A stretch of 64,000 bases of DNA. It comes from Tamlana crocina. Lineage in GTDB: Bacteria; Bacteroidota; Bacteroidia; Flavobacteriales; Flavobacteriaceae. The stretch covers positions 1,126,001-1,190,000 of the forward strand of contig CP158972.1 in the NCBI GenBank assembly GCA_040429635.1, given 5' to 3'. Under the pieces are notes generated by a model that was given only the letters and a program-made list of their open reading frames with translations, was not told where the DNA came from and made no database searches. Shown piece by piece: positions 37,734-47,136 of the stretch. Within the stretch, counting starts at the first letter, position 1, and each line of letters starts with the position of its first letter. The translations under genes and the position numbers were made by a program.

Positions 37734-38366
37734 ATGTTAGTTTTGTCTTGTATTTATAAATTCAATTTTTTTGAAATTAAACTATTTATCAAATTATGTT
37801 TTGCGATACTACTATTTAGTACTTGTAAAGGTCAGATAAATTCTGATATAACGGAACAACCAATCTTATCTGATTACTCAGTAGGAGAAAAATGGATATG
37901 GAAGTATAAAGGGGTGACTGCCAAAGGAGAAGTAAGATCTGAAGGCAGAGACACACGAGAAATAATAGAAGTTAACGGTGAGTTGCATATAACAATTGGT
38001 AAGGATATGATTCCTGTCTCAGAAATTGTAAAACCCGAAGAAAGTAAAACGCCAAAGTACGATTGGCCTCTTAAAGTGGGCAAAAAGTGGATCTATGAAG
38101 AAAACTGGACAAGTCAAGATGGGACAACAGGAAATCAACAACTAAATGCCGAAATTTTATATTATAAAGAAGAGAAAGTAGATGCAGGAACATTTATGGC
38201 GTTTACGATTCATTATAATGGTAAAATCACAAACTCCAGATGTTATAATGCGGTTGTAGATGAGATTTGGTTGTACGCACCTAAAGTCAAAAATTTCATA
38301 AAGCTTACTCAAAAGCAAGATGATTTTGTTTATAACGAGGAGCTAGTTGAGTATTCAAATCAATAA
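37734..38366 (+). CDS. Hypothetical exported protein
   Basis: A 210-residue protein with a hydrophobic segment (about 14-30) ending in a Cys context (LLFSTCKGQ) that could be a lipobox. The mature part is beta-rich with paired KW/YW motifs (GEKWIWKYKG and GKKWIYEENW), two related halves. I recognise no family. It follows the regulator by 44 bases and the next small gene almost overlaps it, so they may be one operon. Confidence 0.6.
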   Translation: MLVLSCIYKFNFFEIKLFIKLCFAILLFSTCKGQINSDITEQPILSDYSVGEKWIWKYKGVTAKGEVRSEGRDTREIIEVNGELHITIGKDMIPVSEIVKPEESKTPKYDWPLKVGKKWIYEENWTSQDGTTGNQQLNAEILYYKEEKVDAGTFMAFTIHYNGKITNSRCYNAVVDEIWLYAPKVKNFIKLTQKQDDFVYNEELVEYSNQ

Positions 38367-38424
38367 TATTCTAAGCCTATCTAATTTTATCAAAAATCAA
38401 AAAAGAATACAAACATTGGAAAAA

Positions 38425-38601
38425 ATGGAAACTAAAAAAAGTAAAAAAGGAGTAAAATTAGGAATAGGGATTATACTAGGAACTATAATAGGCTATCTAA
38501 CCTCAAATATGCAATTATGGTTCGTACTAGGCATTGCAATTGGTGCGGCTTTAGAATATGGAACTCAAAAAAATAATAAAAGCAACAACAAAAGCCATTG
38601 A
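38425..38601 (+). CDS. Small two-helix membrane protein
   Basis: A 58-residue protein from the ATG at 38425 (the longer frame from 38347 would overlap the previous gene). It has two Gly-rich hydrophobic helices (GVKLGIGIILGTIIGYL and LWFVLGIAIGAALEYG) between basic ends. Its function is unknown; the layout resembles small membrane proteins encoded beside transport or stress genes. Confidence 0.55.
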   Translation: METKKSKKGVKLGIGIILGTIIGYLTSNMQLWFVLGIAIGAALEYGTQKNNKSNNKSH

Positions 38602-38710
38602 TAATACAATTTGTCATTAAGATTATACAGTTCAGTTGTTTATTATTTTTTAAAGTTTCGGTTTACTAGATATTTGCCTTGTCAATGAAAAATTGTTAAC
38701 GATATAATTT

Positions 38711-39727
38711 ATGAAAACTAAACTCATCATAAGACTAGCATTATTAATTGGTACTATAGTTTCTATGTTTTTTGTGCCATGGATTTTGGTAAAAGCATGG
38801 GTTCTTCCAATGCCAAATACGGTTCAAGAGCAACTAGATGAAGCTGTAAGTCATGGGTTTGAAGGTGTAGTTGTATATATAGACCAAGCAGGAAAAGAAC
38901 CGCAGTCTTATGGTTCTGGATGGCATAATCGAGAATCAAAAACTCCTGCCAAACTCCATACTTTATTTAAAATAGCCAGCATTAGTAAACTTTATGATGC
39001 TGTGGCTGTAACCAAATTGGTAAGCGATGAACGTCTTTCTTTGGATGGAACAATTGCTGATTATTTGCCAGAATTAGTGGGGAAAATAGAAAATGCTGAT
39101 AAAATCACTTTAAGGTTGCTGATACAGCATAAAAGTGGAATCCCGAATTTCACAGATGCTCCAAAGTTTTGGGCAGCGCCCACCGAATCCTTTGAAGAAA
39201 GTATCGCATTAATTGAAGGGAAACCAGCAAACTTTGAACCTGGTGAAGATTATGAATATTGTAATACCAATTATTTGTTAATCAATAAGATTATGGATAA
39301 TGTCTTGGGGTATAATAATTTTCAATTCATACAAGAAGAGATTTTAAAACCATTAAATCTTAAAAATACTTTTGGTTCACTTAACGAAGTTAATATAAAT
39401 AATGTAATGAGCGGCTACCATATAGGATACCCTCATGACTTAAAAACAAATGATTACGGTATGCTCGCCACAGCAGAAGACGTGGGAACATTCTTGAGAG
39501 CATTGAACGATGGAAAATTGTTTAAAAATAGAGAACAAGAAATATATGCTTCTATCTATAAATTTGAGCATGATGGATGGGTTCCAGGATACCAGAGTTT
39601 TGCCAAATATTATATAGATATAGATGCGGTTGTTGTTTGCTTTTATAATACAACAGACCCGAAATTACTCAATTGGAACTTGTCAGAAATAATAAATAAT
39701 AGAATTTATAAAATTATCCGAGATTAG
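38711..39727 (+). CDS. Serine hydrolase of the beta-lactamase (class C / DD-peptidase) family
   Basis: A 338-residue exported or membrane-anchored enzyme with an N-terminal hydrophobic segment (about 5-30) and the beta-lactamase-fold active site. Ser90-Ile-Ser-Lys93 (SxxK), Tyr-Cys-Asn in YEYCNTNY (YxN), and His-Asp-Gly in HDGWVPGY in the place of KTG. Such proteins hydrolyse esters, peptides or beta-lactams; the substrate cannot be told from sequence. It is the first of three such genes in the accessory region. Confidence 0.85.
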   Translation: MKTKLIIRLALLIGTIVSMFFVPWILVKAWVLPMPNTVQEQLDEAVSHGFEGVVVYIDQAGKEPQSYGSGWHNRESKTPAKLHTLFKIASISKLYDAVAVTKLVSDERLSLDGTIADYLPELVGKIENADKITLRLLIQHKSGIPNFTDAPKFWAAPTESFEESIALIEGKPANFEPGEDYEYCNTNYLLINKIMDNVLGYNNFQFIQEEILKPLNLKNTFGSLNEVNINNVMSGYHIGYPHDLKTNDYGMLATAEDVGTFLRALNDGKLFKNREQEIYASIYKFEHDGWVPGYQSFAKYYIDIDAVVVCFYNTTDPKLLNWNLSEIINNRIYKIIRD

Positions 39728-39765
39728 AATATTTAATAACAAACTTAAAAACTCTTTTTAATAAA

Positions 39766-40668
39766 ATGAAAAAAAATCCAGTAGTATTACTTACAACTCT
39801 AATTCTAAACATGTTTTTTTTAGTTTCATGCTCAACTGATGAAGATAATACAAACAACAACATTTATTTAGAAATACCCGATGCTAGTTTTGAAGCTATA
39901 TTGATAGAGCAAGGTATCGATTCAGATGGAGAGATTAATAAACAAATGCTAAAAGCTGATGCCAATATTATTGAAGAATTGAATTTAGCTACATTAGAGT
40001 ATGGTGCTATTTCTGATTTGTCCGGAATAGAGGGTTTTGCAAGCCTAAGAAAACTAATTGCCTACCAGCATGATATAGAGCAGATAGATTTGAGTTTTAA
40101 TGTTCTTTTAGATTCTGTATACCTTGCAGGAAACAATATCGCAAGTATTGATGTAAGCAACAATATTAATTTAGAACTGTTAGATTTATCGGGTAATAAC
40201 CTCGAATCTGTAAACGGATTGATTGATTTATTAAAATTAAAGTCATTGGACTTATCATTTAATTATCTCGAAGAATTAACGCTAAAAAACCCGTCGTTAA
40301 AAATTTTGCACATTAGTCATAATGATTTAACGTCAATAAATATCAAAGATGCCATTAACCTTAAAAACCTATTGTTAACTACAAACAAGCTCCAAAATTT
40401 GGATGTTTCCTCAAATTTAAATTTAGAAACTTTATTGGTGTCAGATAACCAATTGGAAAGTATCAATCTTACGGAGAATAGTAGTTTATCACATTTGTAT
40501 ATCACCAGTAATTTACTAACAAATTTAGATGTTAGCAGTAATACAAATCTTGTAGATTTAAGAGCGGATAGAAACCCCAATTTAAGTTGTATAAAAATAA
40601 ACAGTGGTCAAAATATACCTATGGTATCATTAGCTGCTTACCAAGAATTGAATACCTCTTGTAATTAA
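39766..40668 (+). CDS. Leucine-rich-repeat lipoprotein
   Basis: A 300-residue lipoprotein: lipobox LVSC (Cys22) followed by STDEDN. The entry domain (IPDASFEAILIEQGIDSDG) is the one that precedes LRRs in many flavobacterial proteins. It is followed by about eight short LRRs of the type LxxLDVSxNxNLxxL. The C-terminus ends CxK...NTSCN with two Cys that may form a disulfide. It is probably displayed at the cell surface. Follows the serine hydrolase by 38 bases. Confidence 0.8.
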   Translation: MKKNPVVLLTTLILNMFFLVSCSTDEDNTNNNIYLEIPDASFEAILIEQGIDSDGEINKQMLKADANIIEELNLATLEYGAISDLSGIEGFASLRKLIAYQHDIEQIDLSFNVLLDSVYLAGNNIASIDVSNNINLELLDLSGNNLESVNGLIDLLKLKSLDLSFNYLEELTLKNPSLKILHISHNDLTSINIKDAINLKNLLLTTNKLQNLDVSSNLNLETLLVSDNQLESINLTENSSLSHLYITSNLLTNLDVSSNTNLVDLRADRNPNLSCIKINSGQNIPMVSLAAYQELNTSCN

Positions 40669-41030
40669 TTACAAATTCAAAATTGAAAAAAGCTATTACT
40701 TTTTAATTGTATTTGCTTTGCAGCTTTATCTATTTATTGAAAATTATATTTGGGTTGAGGGCGGTTTTGTTAGAAATTTCAAATAAAAAGGATGAAAAGC
40801 TTGCTAATTTGTTTTAGGGCTTTTGTGCCCTTTTGTTTTCAGTGTAATAATCTAACTGCTGACTCTTCCTTGGCGTTGGGTGTATTGGAAGCACGGTTCA
40901 TAAGTGTTCACATTATTCGATATTTATTTCGTTCCTTAATAGGCACATCAAAGATGTAAAATGTTCCGATTTCTAAACACGAACTTTTAAATACAAAACT
41001 ATTCGAACCTTTGCTGTAAATAAAGTAATT
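40669..41030. other. Intergenic stretch without a gene
   Basis: No open frame of interest in these 362 bases. Seen are a weak hairpin at 40816-40831 and a TATATTTG box at about 40750 within GAAAATTATATTTGG, a 15-mer that also occurs before the regulator at 35905, so this may be a leftover promoter. An ACCTTTG-type box lies about 20 bases before the next ATG. Confidence 0.5.
40816..40838 (+). terminator. Weak hairpin terminator
   Basis: AGGGC-TTTTGT-GCCCT followed by TTTGTTTT, about 150 bases after the LRR lipoprotein gene. Confidence 0.45.
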
Positions 41031-41993
41031 ATGAAAGCAGCAATTTACACAAAATACGGTTCCCCAGATGTTATTCAGGTTATAAATACTGATAAACCGA
41101 CACCTCAATCTAAGGAGGTTTTGGTTAAAATTAAAGCATCTTCAGTTACTAGGGCAGACACTATGATGCGTCAAGGTATTCCAAGATTTGGAAGGTTATT
41201 TCTTGGTGTATTTAAACCAAAAAATACAGCTTTAGGAACAGGCTTCTCGGGTATCGTTGAAGCAGTTGGAGCTGATGTGAAAAAGTTTAATATTGGAGAT
41301 GAGGTTTTTGGTGAAAAGTTATTTAGCAATGGTTGTAATGCTGAATATCTATGTATTTCAGGAGATACGGTTGTTGAGTTGAAGCCAGATACGATTTCTC
41401 ATGCACAAGCAGCGCCGGTCTGTGATGGCTTTTTAACTTCTTATAATTTTTTAAAAGACATCGCAAATATCAAACAAGGACATCATATTTTAATAAATGG
41501 CGCTTCCGGAAGTCTGGGGTCTGCAGCAGTTCAACTATCAAAATTAATGGGAGCAAAAGTCACAGGAATTTGTAGTACCAAGAATATTGATTTTGTACTA
41601 GCATTAGGTGCTGACGAAGTGTTAGATTATACCAATGCAGACCTAAGCGATCTAAAATATAAATATGATGTGATTTATGATGCCGTTGGAAAACTATCCT
41701 ATGAAACCGTGAAAAATTCAATTAGTTCTGATGGAATTTTTATGACGCCAGTATTAAGTGGTCAAATACTCTGGCAAATGATCATGAATTCAAAAAAAGT
41801 AAAGTTTGCTGCTACAGGCATGAAAAAGACCAAAGAATTAAAGCGATTATTCAATGATTTAGTTTACTTTTTTAGAGAACGTAAATTATATACCAATATA
41901 GATCGTACATATGATCTATTAGAAATCACAAAAGCGCATCAATATCTTGAAACGGGGCGTAAAGTCGGTAACGTAGCAATTATCAATCCATAA
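41031..41993 (+). CDS. NAD(P)-dependent alcohol dehydrogenase / quinone oxidoreductase (MDR family)
   Basis: A 320-residue zinc-free-type MDR reductase. The GroES-like catalytic domain runs to about residue 115, then the Rossmann nucleotide motif GASGSLGSAAVQ (about 156-167). The catalytic-zinc Cys/His set is not complete and the zinc knuckle of four Cys is absent, as in quinone oxidoreductases. The substrate is unknown. It is followed 26 bases later by an alpha/beta hydrolase gene, suggesting a small catabolic or detoxifying operon. Confidence 0.85.
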   Translation: MKAAIYTKYGSPDVIQVINTDKPTPQSKEVLVKIKASSVTRADTMMRQGIPRFGRLFLGVFKPKNTALGTGFSGIVEAVGADVKKFNIGDEVFGEKLFSNGCNAEYLCISGDTVVELKPDTISHAQAAPVCDGFLTSYNFLKDIANIKQGHHILINGASGSLGSAAVQLSKLMGAKVTGICSTKNIDFVLALGADEVLDYTNADLSDLKYKYDVIYDAVGKLSYETVKNSISSDGIFMTPVLSGQILWQMIMNSKKVKFAATGMKKTKELKRLFNDLVYFFRERKLYTNIDRTYDLLEITKAHQYLETGRKVGNVAIINP

Positions 41994-42019
41994 ATTATCA
42001 ATCAAATAACGAACAGCAG

Positions 42020-42874
42020 ATGTTTTTTAAATCAAAAGAAGGAAAATCAAAAATTTTAAGGCTTTACAATCAAAAGTTACAGGAGTTGAATATTGAATAT
42101 TCAGAAAAATCTCTAGAAACAAAGTTCGGAGTGACCAATGTTATTATTATTGGCGATACTAAAAACCCTCCTTTAATACTGATTCACGGAACAGGAGGTT
42201 GCGCTCCACAAATTTTAGATTCTTTTCCAAATTTATCATCAAAATATAGCGTTTATGCTATCGATGTGTTAGCGCAACCGAATAAAAGTGCAGAGAACAG
42301 ATTGGATATAAAGTCTTTAGATTATGGGGAATGGCTGTTGGAAGTCATCATAAAATTAAGATTAAAAGAAGTCACTTTAGTTGGGTTTTCCTTTGGAGGG
42401 TTAATCAGTTTAAAGGCGCTCGAATTTAGTGAAATACCAATAAAAGAAGTTTTCTTAATCGCCCCAGTCTATATCGTAAATGGTAATCCACTTGTAGGTT
42501 TTTTCAAAATGTTCCTACCATTAAAAAAGTTTATTAAAACTAATAATCAACGTTACCTTAAAAAAGTAATGGGTGTACTTTTTTCTGAATACGACGATTT
42601 TGCTTTAACCTACATGTCAAATACATTTCAACATTGCAACATGGATTTTTCTCCGCTTCCTATAATTTCTCAAGATTCAGCCCATAACATAAAAATACCA
42701 ATCAGCATTTTTGCAGCTGAAAAAGACATCATGTTTCCAGGAAAAAAGTTAATAAAAAGAGCGAAGCGAATATTTCCATCTTTAGAGGAAGTTGTTTTAC
42801 TAGAGAATTCTAAACATGTGCCAAGTACAACAAATTTAAAAAAAATTGAAGTCTTAATTCTCAGAAGCTATTAA
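42020..42874 (+). CDS. Alpha/beta hydrolase
   Basis: A 284-residue hydrolase with oxyanion motif LIHGTGG (about 54-60) and nucleophile elbow GFSFGG (Ser about 119). The acid is probably in AAEKDIMFPG and the catalytic His in SKHVP. The triad looks intact. There is no signal peptide, so it is cytoplasmic. The leader AATCAAATAACGAACAG just before the ATG matches the leader of 45156 at 15 of 17 positions. The 3' end runs into the remnant of another hydrolase. Confidence 0.85.
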   Translation: MFFKSKEGKSKILRLYNQKLQELNIEYSEKSLETKFGVTNVIIIGDTKNPPLILIHGTGGCAPQILDSFPNLSSKYSVYAIDVLAQPNKSAENRLDIKSLDYGEWLLEVIIKLRLKEVTLVGFSFGGLISLKALEFSEIPIKEVFLIAPVYIVNGNPLVGFFKMFLPLKKFIKTNNQRYLKKVMGVLFSEYDDFALTYMSNTFQHCNMDFSPLPIISQDSAHNIKIPISIFAAEKDIMFPGKKLIKRAKRIFPSLEEVVLLENSKHVPSTTNLKKIEVLILRSY

Positions 42875-43115
42875 TTGGTACAGAAACCTTGATAGAAATT
42901 GGCATGTTATGGCAAATGTAAAACCAAGAATCAATCACCCAACTTTAATGATTTATGGTGAAAAAGATGTCATTCCAAAATCTCAAACTTTAAACGATTT
43001 TGCACCAGATTTAAATGTTGTTAGCTTAAATTGTGGGCATCATATCCAACAAGAAAAACCAAAGGAAACCAATGAAACAATTATAACTTGGTTAAAACTG
43101 CGAAAGATTGGTTGA
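42858..43115 (+). pseudogene. C-terminal remnant of an epoxide-hydrolase-like protein
   Basis: Only the last ~85 residues of an alpha/beta hydrolase remain. They read INWYRNLDRNW, then HPTLMIYGEKDVIP (catalytic acid strand) and LNCGHHIQQEKP (catalytic His). This is the cap-and-core end of the epoxide hydrolase/haloalkane dehalogenase group. The nucleophile half is missing and the preceding hydrolase is of a different type, so it is a fragment left by deletion or recombination rather than a gene. Confidence 0.7.
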
Positions 43116-43277
43116 AAACTTGTTCCCCTAATGTACAGATTTTTTTTTTTTTAAGTTAAAGCATAGTTGATTGCTCTATCTAGAGGTAGCTAGTCTTATT
43201 TATTTAAAAATATTATTTGTTTTTGTTAATCAATCTTTTAACCTTTTATTTTACATTTGTTTTAGCAAAATAAAAGT

Positions 43278-45050
43278 TTGATTAGCCAAAAATCAATAGC
43301 CGTTTTACCTTTCGTCAATATGAGCAATCATATTGATAACGAATATTTTTGTGACGGAATCACAGAAGAAATCATCAACGCACTAACAAAAGTAAAAGGC
43401 TTAAAAGTAATTGCAAGAACCTCATCTTTTGCCTTTAAAGGAAAGGATATTGATATCAGGGAAATTGGCAAGCAATTAAGTGTAAATACAATTCTTGAAG
43501 GAAGTATAAAAAAAGCACAAGATAAGGTTAGAATAACAGCGCAGTTAATAGATGTTGTGGACGGAATACATTATTGGTCTAAAAAATACGATAGAGAACT
43601 GCTTAACATTTTTGAATTAGAAGACGAAATTAGTTTGGCTATAGCAGAAGAGGTCAGAAACAATTTCGGTCATTTTGAATTGCAAGAGCATCTTATTAAA
43701 CAACCCACAAACAATATTGATGCTTACCAACAGTTTTTAAAAGGGCGTTCATTACAATTAAAATGGACACCCGAAAGCATAAAAGAGGCTATTACATGTT
43801 ACAACCAAGCCATTTCGCTCGATAAGAATTATGCAAAAGCTTACTATGCAAATTTGCAATGTTATGGCTTATTGGCAATGTGGGGCTATATGCCCTATCA
43901 CGAAGCGATGGAATTGGCAATTAGTAATTTATTAATCGCCAAAGAAATTGATACCTCTTTACCAGAATACCCATTATCTTTTGTAGGTAAGTTTTTCTGG
44001 GAAGAATGGGATTTTAAAAATGCCTACCTACATATAAACAAAGTATTAGAGATAAACCCAAATCACATAGATGGTTTAGAAGCTATGGCAGAGTTATGTA
44101 TCGCTCACGGTTTTTTTGATGTAGCTTTACAATATGCCAACAAATTATTAGAGGTAGATCCGCTTTCGGCTAACAACTATTACACTTTAGCACATATTTA
44201 TTACTATCAAGGTCAATATGAGAAAGCTTTAGAAAAAGTAAATTACGCTTTAACACTGAATCCTCAATTAGAATTGGCACATCATTTAAAATGCTTTTGT
44301 TTAATATGGCTTAGCAAAAAGCAAGCGTTTATTTCCCATATTCACAACTCTACATTCATAGAAGAAAAGGAAATACTGTATAGCATTATTAATGAAAATG
44401 TAGTTACAGTTCCGCAACAAATTATTGATAAATGGGCTAAAAATAGTCCTAATCAAACAATGTTGGTCCCTTATGATGCATTTATATTAAGCAATTCAAA
44501 ACATAGCGACAAAGGGTTTTTACGTTTAAAGGAAATGATTAACCATAGACGAGGTCAAGTCATCAACTTTAGGCAAGAACCTTTTTTTAGACCCTTGCAT
44601 AGTTTCAATGGGTTTTTAGAATTACATCAGTCAAACTTACTTTTAAAAGATGTTAAACCTCTTCAAATAGAGCAAGAAGAATCACAATCAATTCTTTTGG
44701 ATAATCAACAAATAGATACTCTAAAAGAAGAATTACTTTCTTATTTTAGGGAAGACGAACCGTATTTAAATCCTCAATTAACATTAAAGTTTGTAGCAGA
44801 TATTTTAGGGTTAAATACAAATAAAATGTCTTATTTAGTTAACCAAGCATTTAACGTTAACTTTAATGACTTTGTTAATTCGTATCGTCTCAACTATTTT
44901 AAAAACATAGCCTTAAATCCTAAAAATGCACACCTTACCATTCTTGGTTTAGCTTATGATAGCGGGTTTAATTCTAAAAGTGTTTTTAATACGTTTTTCA
45001 AAAAAACAGAGGGCATTACCCCTAAAGCTTGGTTAAAAGCCAATTCGTAG
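43278..45050 (+). CDS. TolB-like/TPR/AraC transcriptional regulator, paralogue 2
   Basis: A 590-residue paralogue of the regulator at 35905 with the same three parts: TolB-like start QKSIAVLPFVNMSNHIDNE, TPR middle (about 145-360; for example YEKALEKVNYALTLNPQL), and C-terminal AraC helix-turn-helix (GFNSKSVFNTFFKKTEGITP). It too begins with TTG. The N- and C-termini are nearly identical to paralogue 1 while the TPR middle has diverged, consistent with different ligands but similar promoter contacts. TACATTTG at 43252-43259 is a probable -7 box. It directly precedes a serine-hydrolase operon. Confidence 0.85.
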   Translation: MISQKSIAVLPFVNMSNHIDNEYFCDGITEEIINALTKVKGLKVIARTSSFAFKGKDIDIREIGKQLSVNTILEGSIKKAQDKVRITAQLIDVVDGIHYWSKKYDRELLNIFELEDEISLAIAEEVRNNFGHFELQEHLIKQPTNNIDAYQQFLKGRSLQLKWTPESIKEAITCYNQAISLDKNYAKAYYANLQCYGLLAMWGYMPYHEAMELAISNLLIAKEIDTSLPEYPLSFVGKFFWEEWDFKNAYLHINKVLEINPNHIDGLEAMAELCIAHGFFDVALQYANKLLEVDPLSANNYYTLAHIYYYQGQYEKALEKVNYALTLNPQLELAHHLKCFCLIWLSKKQAFISHIHNSTFIEEKEILYSIINENVVTVPQQIIDKWAKNSPNQTMLVPYDAFILSNSKHSDKGFLRLKEMINHRRGQVINFRQEPFFRPLHSFNGFLELHQSNLLLKDVKPLQIEQEESQSILLDNQQIDTLKEELLSYFREDEPYLNPQLTLKFVADILGLNTNKMSYLVNQAFNVNFNDFVNSYRLNYFKNIALNPKNAHLTILGLAYDSGFNSKSVFNTFFKKTEGITPKAWLKANS

Positions 45051-45071
45051 CAAATCCTATTTAGTTCGTTT

Positions 45072-45153
45072 CAAATTATAATTCAGAACGATTGCTTTAG
45101 TTATCTGATGAATCTTTGCATCATCATTTAATTAATAATCAAAAAACGAACAG
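45072..45153 (+). promoter_or_regulatory. Shared promoter/leader A, before the serine hydrolase operon
   Basis: AAATTATAATTCAGAACGATTGC, then TTG-N16-AATCTTTG (TTG 45092-45094, box 45111-45118) and the leader AATCAAAAAACGAACAG up to the ATG. The same elements in the same spacing occur at 48236-48313. Confidence 0.6.
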
Positions 45154-45155
45154 TT

Positions 45156-46235
45156 ATGACAACTTTACACAAAATTTTTGTAGCATTTATGGTAACTACC
45201 ATAATCCTTTTTACATCTTGTTCAAAAGATGATGACAACAACACACCATCAAACAATTACACAAACGTAGAAAATTTACTAAATGAAATTGATTTTCAGG
45301 GGTATGCCATTGTAACTAAAAACGGAAACGATTTAGTGAGACAAGGATTTGGATTGGCAAATCAAACTTCAGCTTTATCACAAGATTACAATCTCGCTTA
45401 TCGCATCGGGTCAGTTACCAAAACATTAACAGCAGCTGGCATTGTCCAATTAAAACGCGATGGCTTAATTAATAGTTTTAATCAAAGTTTAGATGAATTT
45501 GACCCTGAATTTCCAAACGGTAGTCAAATTACTATTGCACAGTTATTATCACATCAATCGGGTATTCCAGATTATCAACTTGTAGTAGAGGAAGCTTACG
45601 AACAAGGAGAAACTTTAGATGAAGAAGATATATATGAAGTAATTAAAGAATTGATTTCTATAAATGGTCTAAATTTCTCACCAGGTACTAATAAACAGTA
45701 CAGCAACTCAAACTTTCTTATTGCTGCTTTATTAATTCAAGAAGTATCTCAAATGCCTTACCACGACTATATGCAACAAAACATATGTAATCCTCTTGCA
45801 ATGTCTAATACATATAAAGGTACTGATGTAATTGATGAAAATACACACGCTCAAGGCTATTTAAATGGTAACACAAATAGCACCTACCCAATGACAATTG
45901 CTTTTGGTGCTGGAGACTATAGTAGTACACCAAAAGATATGGAAACTTGGGCTAATGCTGTAAAAAACAATTGGTTTACAAATAATGAAAAAACCGAAAT
46001 ATTTACCCAAAACGTACCAAGTGGTTATACCGATTTTGGTTTAGGCTGGTTTACCACCCAAGAGGGAAATACAACAATGTATTGGCACGGTGGCGATATT
46101 AATGGCTATTGGAGTATGATTGGTTTTATACCAGAATACGATGCTACCATTATTTTGTTAAGTAATCAACAAGACGATACAGGGGCGCAACGCAATGCCA
46201 TTATTGAGCAATTATTAACAAATGAGTTTAATTAA
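45156..46235 (+). CDS. Serine hydrolase lipoprotein (beta-lactamase family)
   Basis: A 359-residue lipoprotein: lipobox FTSC (Cys22) followed by SKDDDNN, an acidic surface-export start. The active-site set is complete: Ser86-Val-Thr-Lys89 (SxxK), Tyr-Ser-Asn in KQYSNSNF, and His-Gly-Gly in YWHGGDING. It is probably a surface or periplasmic esterase, peptidase or beta-lactamase-like enzyme. It heads an operon with the reductase at 46257 and the next two genes, ended by the terminator at 48157. Confidence 0.85.
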   Translation: MTTLHKIFVAFMVTTIILFTSCSKDDDNNTPSNNYTNVENLLNEIDFQGYAIVTKNGNDLVRQGFGLANQTSALSQDYNLAYRIGSVTKTLTAAGIVQLKRDGLINSFNQSLDEFDPEFPNGSQITIAQLLSHQSGIPDYQLVVEEAYEQGETLDEEDIYEVIKELISINGLNFSPGTNKQYSNSNFLIAALLIQEVSQMPYHDYMQQNICNPLAMSNTYKGTDVIDENTHAQGYLNGNTNSTYPMTIAFGAGDYSSTPKDMETWANAVKNNWFTNNEKTEIFTQNVPSGYTDFGLGWFTTQEGNTTMYWHGGDINGYWSMIGFIPEYDATIILLSNQQDDTGAQRNAIIEQLLTNEFN

Positions 46236-46256
46236 AATCAAAGTAACCTTATAGCA

Positions 46257-47123
46257 ATGAAACATACTAACATATTACTGGCAGGTGCTACAGGTTACTT
46301 AGGGTCTTATCTGTTAAATGCCTTAATTGATAATCAAAATCAAGTTCTTGCCATTGTGCGTAATCCAAATAAACTTAAAAATAATAACGAAAATTTTTTA
46401 GAGGTTAAACAAGCAGAAGTTACAAAACCTGATACCCTACGTGATATTTGCAAAGGTATTGATACGGTTATATCTACAGTAGGTATAACAAGGCAAAAAG
46501 ATGGCTTAACATATTTAGATGTAGATTATCAGGCAAATATGAATTTGTTGGAAGAAGCAAAAAAAGCAGGTGTAAAACATTTTGTTTACGTTTCGGCTAT
46601 CAATGGCAATAAATATCGGAATTTAAAAATTTTTGAAGCCAAGGAAAAGTTTGTCGATGCCTTAAAAGCTTCAGGACTAAACTATACCATAGTAAGACCC
46701 AACGGTTTTTTTTCAGATATGAAAGATTTTTTGCAAATGGCAAAATCGGGTCGGGTTTATTTGTTTGGCTCGGGCAATCAAAAATTCAACCCAATTCACG
46801 GTAAAGATTTGGCAACATTTATTGTAGATAATCTAGAGGAAACCAATAAAGAATTAACCATTGGTGGCCCCGACGTGTTAAGTCTTAATGATATTGGTAA
46901 ATTAGCTTTAAATGCTTTGAACAAACCCATAAAAATCATTCATTTACCAGATTGGATGAGAAAGCTAACCATTTGGAGTTTAAGAACCTTTACTAGTGTA
47001 AAAACCTATGGGCCAATTGAGTTTTTCCTAACCCTTATGGCAGAGGATAATATAGCACCAACCTACGGAAAGCATCACTTAAAGGATTTTTATGTTCAAG
47101 AAGTTAAAACGATTGGAGTATAG
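46257..47123 (+). CDS. NAD(P)H-binding atypical SDR (NmrA-like)
   Basis: A 288-residue cytoplasmic protein with the Rossmann motif LAGATGYLGSYLL (about 8-20) and the VSTVGITRQKDGLTYLDVDYQ region typical of atypical short-chain dehydrogenases. The YxxxK pair is not in the classical position, so it may be a redox sensor or a reductase of another type. It begins 21 bases after the serine hydrolase stop. A related start (VIGGTGKTGRRV) is seen at the right edge of the window. Confidence 0.8.
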   Translation: MKHTNILLAGATGYLGSYLLNALIDNQNQVLAIVRNPNKLKNNNENFLEVKQAEVTKPDTLRDICKGIDTVISTVGITRQKDGLTYLDVDYQANMNLLEEAKKAGVKHFVYVSAINGNKYRNLKIFEAKEKFVDALKASGLNYTIVRPNGFFSDMKDFLQMAKSGRVYLFGSGNQKFNPIHGKDLATFIVDNLEETNKELTIGGPDVLSLNDIGKLALNALNKPIKIIHLPDWMRKLTIWSLRTFTSVKTYGPIEFFLTLMAEDNIAPTYGKHHLKDFYVQEVKTIGV

Positions 47124-47136
47124 TAAAAGCATCACA

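Noticed and set aside
40669-41030. Possible small gene or riboswitch in the spacer
   Set aside because: No open frame and no conserved aptamer pattern that I can recognise; only a weak hairpin and promoter-like boxes.
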